A stretch of DNA of 6,860 nt from Aquifex aeolicus (lineage in GTDB: Bacteria; Aquificota; Aquificia; Aquificales; Aquificaceae). A model generated the notes under the pieces. The model saw only the letters and a program-made list of their open reading frames with translations. It ran no database searches and was not told the origin of the DNA. Positions within the stretch are counted from its first letter, which is position 1, and every line of letters starts with the position of its first letter. Of this stretch, positions 1 through 5,589 are shown in pieces. A program made the translations under genes and the position numbers. The stretch covers positions 1 through 6,860 of the forward strand of contig DRNB01000119.1 of assembly GCA_011375045.1 (NCBI GenBank). The letters are read 5' to 3'.

Positions 1-3000
1 GTTTTCCTCGGTGAAGTCGCCCTTCCCTATAACCTCTATGTTGCCCCGCGAAAGTTGCAGGAGCACCGTCATCTCCGGAGGGGGCATGGCTATGAAGTTG
101 GGACAGCTCGTATCCTCAAGACCCTGTCCCGTGGCACAGTTGAGACCCCAGAGCCGGGATCTGCCACCGAATCCGCACAGGTTGCCCGTGGGCTGGGTGG
201 TGGCGAAGATTATCACATCGAAGTTGGTTACGGCTGGATCGGAGATAAGCCTCTCCTTGTAGTAGTCCGTATCCCTGGGTGCCAGCTCCCTGTACCAGCT
301 GAACAGATCGTTGCCTCCCGACAGCTCTGTGCAGGCGTCGTTGGAGCTGTGGATAGCGTTTATGTTACAGCTTCCGCTGAAGAGACAGCCGTCGATGCGT
401 ACCCCGTAGAGCTTTTCCGTATCGTTGGCGTTCTGACCCGGAGAGTCCTCCTTGTAAAACCACCTGCCGGTTCCAAAGAAGAGGTAGTTCATCCCAAAGC
501 ACTTCATAAACTCCACCTTAGAAGTTATCGGTTCGATGCTGCTGTTGAACAGTCTTACCACATCCCAGGGGTTGGTCAGATCGGAGGGGTCCGGACCAGT
601 TATCCGCACGCCGAGAACGTTCCCATGCCAGACGCCCCCCGACAGGGAGTTGACCCCGAAGAAGACGAAGTCCGTATCCCCGTCGTTGTTGTAATCCACC
701 CCTTCGGTGAACAGCCTGCCTCCGAAGGAATTGTTGAAGCTGGCAAGGGTGCTATCCTCTATAACCACGTGGCGGGAGGGGAGCGTTACGTTCGTAGCGT
801 TGTCGGTGATCACGTAGCTTGTGGCTACGTTCCAGTTTGAGTCCATCTCGAGCACAAAGATCTTCAAGCCCTGCGCGGCGTCGCCGCACATGGAGGTGGG
901 TCCCGAGACGAACATCACAAAGTCCTTTCCACCTACCCTTATGTAGGCGGGTCCCGAGTAGCTGAAGCCTAAATCCGGATCCGAAAACTCCCACAGGAGC
1001 TCGGGGTTGAAGGGATCCGTTATATCTATGGCGAAGTAGGAGGAGAAGCCCACGCAGTTTGCGGGATCGGTGAGATCGCAGGTGTCCGGAGGCGGGTTGT
1101 TACAGCAGGAAGAAGAGGGAGGTGAGGCACAACTCGTTCCCGTGCATCCACAGCCACCCCCCAGACGCATACCGCCTATGAGAACAGCCGTTTCGGGAAC
1201 CCCGTCTCCGTTCCTGTCCAGTCTGAGGATGTAGGGTTGCAGGTCCACCAGGTAGAGATGGCTATAGTTCGGATCCGCTAAGTATTTCAGGTATGGGAGG
1301 GCGTTCTTGGGGATGAAAGCCCACTCCTCGTCGCCTATCTCCACCCTCGTGCAGCTTCCCGTCCTCTCATCGCATATCTTGACGATCTCGCTACCCGAGA
1401 GACCGTCCGATCTCAGGGCTCCGATCCTGAAGGCGTGGAGCATACCGTCGTTCGCACCCACGAACACCATACCGAAGCGTCCGTAATCGACTATGGCAGG
1501 TGTGGAGTACACGATGTCCCCCAGCTTCCAGACTTTGCCGGAGGTATCGACCCGCCTGTCCCTGCACCCCTCTATGTGCTCCCCCCTCGTAAACCTTATG
1601 AGGTTCTCGTAGGGATCCCCCGAGGCTGTGAGACAGGAGGGGAAGTAAGCCACGTCCCCGAGGAACTGATCGAAGAGATCCCTGTTGGCAACCGTGAAGT
1701 CGGCGACCACCTCGTTGCCGAGCAGATCGAGCCCCACGGATATGATCTTCCTGTCCGCGGGATCCTTGTTCTTCAGGATCTCACCCGCCTCCCACACAGG
1801 TGTAACCTCATCGAGGGACAGGTAGGTGGCGTCGGGGGAGGTGGCGGTGGTCGGATCGTCCCCGTAGATAACGAGGTTTCCAGAGGCGTCCACGTTGAAA
1901 TCGAGGATGAAGTCCCGCTCTATGTTGAGGATCCTGTCCTCATCGGTGTCCTCCCTTACGTTCTGCTCCGTGGTGGTGTAGTAAAACCAGTAGTTGTAGA
2001 GGAAGCCCGCCCAGTCCACCTTGAAGTCGCCGGGAAAGGGTTTCTGGGGGTAAAACACCGCCTGCAGGACCGAGTTACCCTTCGTTCCCCTCCTCGATAG
2101 GATGGATACGGAGCTGGCGGAGGAGGTCTTCTTCAGTATATCCCTTATGAAGGCGAGCAGACTCTCCTTTATCTCCACGGCGTTCCTGGCGTTCAGAAAG
2201 GTATCGGGGACACCGTCCCCGTCCTTATCCCAATCGGGAGAGGAGGGCGGCAGGGGGGTGCAGGCGCTTCCTTTGTCATCCCCGTCAGGCGTGCCGTCGG
2301 TGTAAACGGTGCAGTCATCTATCCCTGCGGAGCAGAAGGAGCCGCTGTCGATGGCTGACAGGGTGGGGTAACCGCTCGTTCCTCCGGGCCAGGTTCCCGC
2401 GGAGGTATCGAAGGAACCGTACATGGCAACGTTCTGAAGGGACAGCTCCCCCGTTCCCCCGAGGAAGAGACCGAGAGCGTAAACGGCTGAAACGTTCACC
2501 TCATAAGTCTGACCGAGAGCCGTGAGCGTTCTGAGGGTGTCCCTGTGGATCCTGTAAGCGGGGACCACAGGATCTGCCGATTCGAACTCGTAGCCCGTGT
2601 CTATGGTGCAGGTTACGCTGACGCTGTTCGCCGGCCCCCCTATGTTCCACTGCCCGTCGGAGGCAAGGATCACAAAGTTCTTGGCGCACGGGGCGGGTTG
2701 ACAGTTCTGACCGTTCGCGTCGCACACGTAGAGGGGATCCTTATAGAGATCGTTGGGGTTACTGGGGTCTGCTATATCGAAGCCGTTATCGTAGTTGTGG
2801 TCGTTGCTCTGCTTGAAGTAGTCGTAAGCTTCCCACATGGCTATGGCTGTTCCGGTGCCCCCGTCGGGTTCTACCCTATTTATAAAGCGCTTCAGATAGG
2901 TGTAGGGGTAATCGGGATCGGCGGCACCCGGACTTCCACCTCCCGTGTAGGGGTAGTCCCCTATGTAAACCTTCTGGGTTCTCAGGCCGGCGGAGTAAAA

Positions 3001-3642
3001 GAGCGCACCGAACCTTGGACGGGACACTTCCTCCTCCATGATCTGAAGGATTCCCCTTACCCTCTCCTTTGGCACAAGAACCCTGTCCCACGTGCTCGTA
3101 GTTTCCAGAACGCAGGTGGTTCCCGTGCACACCAGATCGGGATCACACTCGAAGGTATCGAAGGGGTCGCTGTAATCGCACTCTCTCGGTCTGCCCCCCG
3201 TTACAGCCCATCTGAGCAGATCTATACGGGACATGAGGAGGAAGTTGAGACACGATCCCCTGTAAGCTCTGGAGTAATCCAGGTCGTTGACCCTGTTGGG
3301 ACAGGGATCAGGGGAGGCTGTGGTCTCCTCCCAGTAATTCGTCGAGGCGTTGAAGGCGTAAACGTGGTCGGGGATAAAGTAGCCCTCCTCGTTCCCTGTG
3401 TAAGTCCAGCCACATCCCGCCGAATCGTTACACCATCCCCTCCCGTCCGCACGCGGGTTGTAGGCGCTCCAGTCCATAGAACCGCTCACGTCTATAACAA
3501 AGAGGATGTTGGGGGAAACCGCGGTTGTGAGGAAGGGGGGAACGTTGCAGGCGCTCTGGGCGCCCGCTACCCGAAAGGCTCCGAGGAGCGCCACAGCAAG
3601 GGCTACGCCGCCTATAAACAGATCAATCCTCAGCCTGCTCAT
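1..3642 (-). CDS. pilY1: PilY1-like type IV pilus tip adhesin/assembly protein, vWA plus beta-propeller (3' end outside window)
   Basis: The frame is open for 1214 codons from ATG at 3642 to base 1, with no stop, so the C-terminus is missing. Residues 1-29 look like a Sec signal peptide (hydrophobic run, then AGAQS). A vWA domain follows (about 45-400): the MIDAS motif DVSGS is at 51-55, the threonine motif GGTGTAIA begins at 261, and the third metal-binding strand FVILASDG is at 323-330. The C-terminal half is the PilY1/PilC propeller, recognised from KLGDIVYSTPAIVD (706-719), FVGANDGMLHAF (727-738) and YFAIDITDP (869-877). Three Ca-loop-like sites lie at 470-480, 809-817 and 983-991. Family members (about 1000-1200 aa) sit at the pilus tip, promote pilus extension, bind surfaces and take part in mechanosensing. 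Oddities are 35 cysteines and a Cys/Pro-rich insert at 827-863. No RGD integrin motif was seen. The start is supported by AGGAGG six bases upstream. The family call is firm; the adhesin/sensor role is inferred. Confidence 0.93.
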   Translation of the reverse strand, partial: MSRLRIDLFIGGVALAVALLGAFRVAGAQSACNVPPFLTTAVSPNILFVIDVSGSMDWSAYNPRADGRGWCNDSAGCGWTYTGNEEGYFIPDHVYAFNASTNYWEETTASPDPCPNRVNDLDYSRAYRGSCLNFLLMSRIDLLRWAVTGGRPRECDYSDPFDTFECDPDLVCTGTTCVLETTSTWDRVLVPKERVRGILQIMEEEVSRPRFGALFYSAGLRTQKVYIGDYPYTGGGSPGAADPDYPYTYLKRFINRVEPDGGTGTAIAMWEAYDYFKQSNDHNYDNGFDIADPSNPNDLYKDPLYVCDANGQNCQPAPCAKNFVILASDGQWNIGGPANSVSVTCTIDTGYEFESADPVVPAYRIHRDTLRTLTALGQTYEVNVSAVYALGLFLGGTGELSLQNVAMYGSFDTSAGTWPGGTSGYPTLSAIDSGSFCSAGIDDCTVYTDGTPDGDDKGSACTPLPPSSPDWDKDGDGVPDTFLNARNAVEIKESLLAFIRDILKKTSSASSVSILSRRGTKGNSVLQAVFYPQKPFPGDFKVDWAGFLYNYWFYYTTTEQNVREDTDEDRILNIERDFILDFNVDASGNLVIYGDDPTTATSPDATYLSLDEVTPVWEAGEILKNKDPADRKIISVGLDLLGNEVVADFTVANRDLFDQFLGDVAYFPSCLTASGDPYENLIRFTRGEHIEGCRDRRVDTSGKVWKLGDIVYSTPAIVDYGRFGMVFVGANDGMLHAFRIGALRSDGLSGSEIVKICDERTGSCTRVEIGDEEWAFIPKNALPYLKYLADPNYSHLYLVDLQPYILRLDRNGDGVPETAVLIGGMRLGGGCGCTGTSCASPPSSSCCNNPPPDTCDLTDPANCVGFSSYFAIDITDPFNPELLWEFSDPDLGFSYSGPAYIRVGGKDFVMFVSGPTSMCGDAAQGLKIFVLEMDSNWNVATSYVITDNATNVTLPSRHVVIEDSTLASFNNSFGGRLFTEGVDYNNDGDTDFVFFGVNSLSGGVWHGNVLGVRITGPDPSDLTNPWDVVRLFNSSIEPITSKVEFMKCFGMNYLFFGTGRWFYKEDSPGQNANDTEKLYGVRIDGCLFSGSCNINAIHSSNDACTELSGGNDLFSWYRELAPRDTDYYKERLISDPAVTNFDVIIFATTQPTGNLCGFGGRSRLWGLNCATGQGLEDTSCPNFIAMPPPEMTVLLQLSRGNIEVIGKGDFTEEN
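670..696 (-). other. Ca-loop-like motif in the propeller (second)
   Basis: Residues 983-991 read DYNNDGDTD followed by FVFFG, fitting DxNxDGxxD. A loop of this kind in Pseudomonas PilY1 binds calcium and controls pilus extension versus retraction; the equivalent role here is inferred from position and pattern. Confidence 0.7.
1054..1164 (-). other. Cysteine/proline-rich insert in the conserved propeller loop
   Basis: Residues 827-863 of the PilY1-like protein contain seven cysteines (831, 833, 838, 846, 847, 855, 863) among Gly, Ser, Pro and Asn. In typical PilY1 proteins the loop before the (Y/F)ALDVTDP strand is a short GGxGxGG run. Here GGMRLGGG is followed by this extra stretch before SSYFAIDITDP, so about 35 residues appear inserted. 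The reading frame stays intact. Confidence 0.75.
1192..1218 (-). other. Ca-loop-like motif in the propeller (first)
   Basis: Residues 809-817 read DRNGDGVPE, fitting DxNxDGxxE of EF-hand-like calcium loops. It sits in a blade strand-loop directly before the GGMRLGG loop that carries the cysteine-rich insert. Confidence 0.6.
2203..2235 (-). other. Asp-rich Ca-loop-like motif in the vWA-propeller linker
   Basis: Residues 470-480 read DWDKDGDGVPD. The alternating aspartates D470, D472, D474, D476 and D480 match the DxDxDGxxD pattern of EF-hand-like, dockerin and thrombospondin type 3 calcium loops. It lies between the vWA part and the propeller half, right after an aspartate-rich, proline-rich stretch. 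Calcium binding is inferred from pattern only. Confidence 0.7.
3478..3492 (-). other. MIDAS metal-binding motif of the vWA domain
   Basis: Codons 51-55 of the PilY1-like protein read DVSGS, the DxSxS signature whose D51, S53 and S55 bind a divalent metal in vWA domains. The other two MIDAS elements, T263 in GGTGTA and D329 in LASDG, are also present, so the site looks intact. In known vWA proteins this site governs ligand binding and force-dependent conformations. Confidence 0.85.
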
Positions 3643-3937
3643 CCTCAGCCTCCTCGAAGACTCCGGAGCGAACCTCCAGGAGGTAAACCTCTTCTTCGAG
3701 GCAGGGGTTCCCGCTTGCCCTGAAGAAAATCTTCCGTCCCTCTGAGAGAACCCCCTCCATCCTGACATCCTTCAGGATCAGCTCGTGGGAGCCCGAGCAG
3801 TTGTCCGAGCTTACGTTCAGAACAACCCTGCCGGGTTCTATCCTCTCGACTATACCGCTTGCCCTGAACTCCTCCCCGGCGAAGGAGAGGGAAGTCAGAA
3901 GAACCGCGCTGCCTGCCACCCACTCCCTTAGCCTCAT
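3623..3937 (-). CDS. Small secreted protein of unknown function, probable beta-barrel/OB-like fold
   Basis: This 104-residue protein is not recognised as a named family. Residues 1-20 form a clear signal peptide (MRLREW, a hydrophobic stretch, then SFA before GEE), so the mature protein of about 84 residues should be periplasmic or extracellular. The mature part alternates short beta-like stretches and turns (ASGIVERIEPGRVVLNV; HELILKDVRMEGVL; GRKIFFRAS; EVYLLEV), reminiscent of small OB-fold or DUF5666-like domains; this is a fold guess only. Two cysteines, C47 and C79, could form a disulfide. The tail is very acidic (EEAEDEQAED). AGGAGG lies six bases before the ATG. The last 20 bases overlap the start of the PilY1-like gene, so the two are probably co-translated, and a role in folding, export or tip assembly of that adhesin is plausible but unproven. 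An alternative frame at 3645-3923 is a shadow lacking a signal peptide. Confidence 0.85.
   Translation of the reverse strand: MRLREWVAGSAVLLTSLSFAGEEFRASGIVERIEPGRVVLNVSSDNCSGSHELILKDVRMEGVLSEGRKIFFRASGNPCLEEEVYLLEVRSGVFEEAEDEQAED
3649..3654 (-). promoter_or_regulatory. Shine-Dalgarno of the PilY1-like gene
   Basis: AGGAGG on the minus strand lies six bases before the ATG at 3642. It sits inside the coding region of the preceding small secreted protein, in the codons for its acidic tail. This fixes the PilY1 start and indicates coupled translation. Confidence 0.85.
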
Positions 3938-3988
3938 GTTCGACCTCCTGAGTTTAAGGATGAGAGGAGCTATGAAAAAATCGTGAAT
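3938..3988 (-). other. 51-base gap between kinase and small secreted gene
   Basis: This is the only gap longer than a few bases. On the minus strand it holds a run of six T (3980-3975) and the Shine-Dalgarno of the next gene. The run is preceded only by a 4-bp inverted match (TCGT/ACGA), too weak for a terminator. No convincing -35/-10 pair is visible; TTAAAC near 3952-3957 matches a -10 box poorly. Read-through from the two-component genes into the adhesin genes is the simplest reading. Confidence 0.5.
3944..3949 (-). promoter_or_regulatory. Shine-Dalgarno of the small secreted protein
   Basis: A perfect AGGAGG on the minus strand lies six bases before the ATG at 3937, in the short gap after the kinase gene. 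Its strength, compared with the poor sites before the regulator and kinase, suggests the secreted pair is translated more strongly than the two-component pair. Confidence 0.85.
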
Positions 3989-4942
3989 TCAGAAAACAAC
4001 GAGAACCGTGAAGCTTCTCCTTACCCTTATCCTCAGATCCGCTCCCAGCTTCTGGGCTATGAACCTGACTATCTGAAGACCTGTGCCGCTGCCGCCGGCG
4101 CGCTCCCCCACGTCGTTCCTTATGAGGAGGAGGGGTTTCCCCTCCTTCGTCCGGCAGAGCTTGACGTGAACCAGACTTTTAGAGTACTTGAGGGCGTTTT
4201 CGAGAAGCAGGGATACAAGAAGTTCGATGTAAACGGGGTTCGTTCTCACAAAGAGCTCTCCGGAGGGCGCGTCCAGCCGGAGTTTCCTGCCGTCCCCCTC
4301 GAGGGTGGAGAAGGCGCTCCTGACCACCTCCACCACGTTCACCCTTTCCTCCCTTACGTTCTTCTCCCTTCTCAGGGTTTCGAGGAGGTTGAAGGTTCTG
4401 TGGTAGCTCCTCTCGAGATCCTCCAGACTCAGCCTGAGCCTCCGGGCAGGTGGGGACTCGCCGAGAAGCTGAAGGTTAACCTTCTGGGAGGCGATAAAGT
4501 TTCCGAGTCTGTGGGTGAGGGACAGGAGCATCACGTTCAGCAGATCGGTAAGCTCCCTCTCGGTTCTGAGGTTTCTGACGAGCGTAAGGTAGAAAAGGGA
4601 GAGAAGCACGATCACGAGACCTGCCTCCCAGAAGAAGAGGGAGAGAGCGTAGCCCAGAAGTCTGTTTCTCACGTAATCCTCCCGCACAAAGACGTAGTGC
4701 TTACCTGTGTAGAGGATGAGGCTATATCCCTTCAGGGGCAGGGGTGTTTCGGATATCCTCATATGTTCGGGCAGCTTCTCTGTTCTGTTGTAGAGCAGGA
4801 GCTTCGAATAGATCCGGGCTTCCTCCCTTAACTGCTCCTCTACCGCATCCCTCAGATAAACAAGGCTCAGGAAGTTTATGAAGGTAAAACCGCAGGCTAT
4901 AACAAGGGAGAGGAGAAGCAGTATCCTGTATTCGAACCTCAT
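3989..4942 (-). CDS. Membrane sensor histidine kinase with atypical H-box and reduced ATP lid
   Basis: This is a 317-residue inner-membrane kinase. Two membrane helices (about 7-30 and 96-122) flank a small extracytoplasmic sensor segment of about 65 residues (31-95) that matches no sensor domain I recognise. There is no HAMP domain between the second helix and the dimerisation helix. The phospho-accepting histidine is H144 in LTHRLGNFIASQKVNLQLL. The N-box is LLLENALKYS with N249, and the glycine box is GGSGTGLQIVRFIAQKLGA (283-301). The usual E or D after the histidine is arginine, and the DxGxG box and ATP lid shrink to RNDVGERAGG. It should pass phosphate to the neighbouring response regulator: its ATG overlaps that gene's TGA (ATGA), a classic coupled pair. 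The signal sensed is unknown; downstream pilus genes suggest an envelope or surface cue. A kinase-dead or phosphatase-biased protein is possible, but all essential H and N positions are present. Confidence 0.9.
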   Translation of the reverse strand: MRFEYRILLLLSLVIACGFTFINFLSLVYLRDAVEEQLREEARIYSKLLLYNRTEKLPEHMRISETPLPLKGYSLILYTGKHYVFVREDYVRNRLLGYALSLFFWEAGLVIVLLSLFYLTLVRNLRTERELTDLLNVMLLSLTHRLGNFIASQKVNLQLLGESPPARRLRLSLEDLERSYHRTFNLLETLRREKNVREERVNVVEVVRSAFSTLEGDGRKLRLDAPSGELFVRTNPVYIELLVSLLLENALKYSKSLVHVKLCRTKEGKPLLLIRNDVGERAGGSGTGLQIVRFIAQKLGADLRIRVRRSFTVLVVF

Positions 4943-5583
4943 TCGAGCTTGTATCCCACTCCCTTGTATGTCTTTATGGTTTCAGGCGGTAGAACTTTTC
5001 TCAGCTCCTTGATGTAAGCCCGGACCACATCGCTGCCCACAGGCTTGTCTCCCCAGATGCAGTTGAGTATAGTCTCGGTGGTAACCACCCTGCCCCTGTT
5101 CCTGAGGAGGAGAAGAAGAAGCTCCCACGCTGTTCTGGAGAGTTTCAGCTCCTCGTTCCCCCTTCTGAGGCTTCTCCCCTCCAGATCTACCTCCACGTCC
5201 CCCAAGACCACACGGTTTTCCGGAAGGTATCTCCTCACGAGCGCCCTGAGTCTGAGAACAAGCTCCTCGGGTTCGAAGGGTTTGGTCAAGTAGTCGTCCG
5301 CTCCGAGGTTGAAGCAGGTTTCCTTGTCCGTGAGGGTTCGCTTGGCTGTGAGGACGAGGACGGGGGTTTTCACACCCCGCCGGCGCATCTCCGCTAAGAT
5401 ATCCTCCCCGCTCCTGGGACCGAGGATGAGGTCGAGGACAACCGCATCGAACCCCTCCGCTACCTTTACGTCGGGGAGCTCATCCCCGTCCCTGACCCAC
5501 TCTACCTCGCACCCCTTCAGCTCGAGAAACTCCCTGACACTCTCCCCCAAGATGGGGTCGTCCTCTATGAGCAGAACCCTCAT
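4939..5583 (-). CDS. OmpR/PhoB-family response regulator transcription factor
   Basis: This 214-residue cytoplasmic DNA-binding regulator has the full usual length for its family. The receiver domain (1-118) has the acidic pair E7/D8/D9 in LLIEDDP, the phosphorylated aspartate D51 in VVLDLIL, T79 in LVLTA and K101 in LTKPFEPEE. The output domain (about 124-214) is a winged helix with the family signatures LSRTAWELLLLL, the recognition-helix region VRAYIKELRKVL and the C-terminal wing TYKGVGYKLE. It is the evident partner of the overlapping kinase. It starts six bases after the helicase stop, and no strong Shine-Dalgarno sequence is seen (only AAGAAG just before ATG), so translation is probably coupled to the gene upstream. 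Targets are unknown; autoregulation of this operon, including the PilY1-like gene, is a reasonable inference, but no operator repeats are visible here. Family assignment is very secure. Confidence 0.96.
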   Translation of the reverse strand: MRVLLIEDDPILGESVREFLELKGCEVEWVRDGDELPDVKVAEGFDAVVLDLILGPRSGEDILAEMRRRGVKTPVLVLTAKRTLTDKETCFNLGADDYLTKPFEPEELVLRLRALVRRYLPENRVVLGDVEVDLEGRSLRRGNEELKLSRTAWELLLLLLRNRGRVVTTETILNCIWGDKPVGSDVVRAYIKELRKVLPPETIKTYKGVGYKLE

Positions 5584-5589
5584 CGCTTC

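Noticed and set aside
55..840. Plus-strand reading frame of 261 codons
   Set aside because: Antisense shadow of the propeller region; no motif and no ribosome site.
1435..2100. Plus-strand reading frame of 221 codons
   Set aside because: Antisense to the conserved KLGDIVYSTPAIVD and GANDGMLHAF propeller motifs; no features of its own.
2545..3723. Plus-strand reading frame of 392 codons opposite the PilY1-like gene
   Set aside because: It is antisense to a gene with clear vWA and signal-peptide motifs, reads as low-sense sequence with no recognisable domain, and crosses two minus-strand gene starts. It is a shadow of GC-rich coding DNA.
3960..3995. Possible terminator at the T-run after the kinase
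   Set aside because: Only a 4-bp stem with a 12-base loop precedes six T; not stable enough, especially for a thermophile.
3983..4831. Plus-strand reading frame of 282 codons with a GTG start
   Set aside because: Lies opposite the histidine kinase, whose H, N and G boxes are plainly coded on the minus strand.
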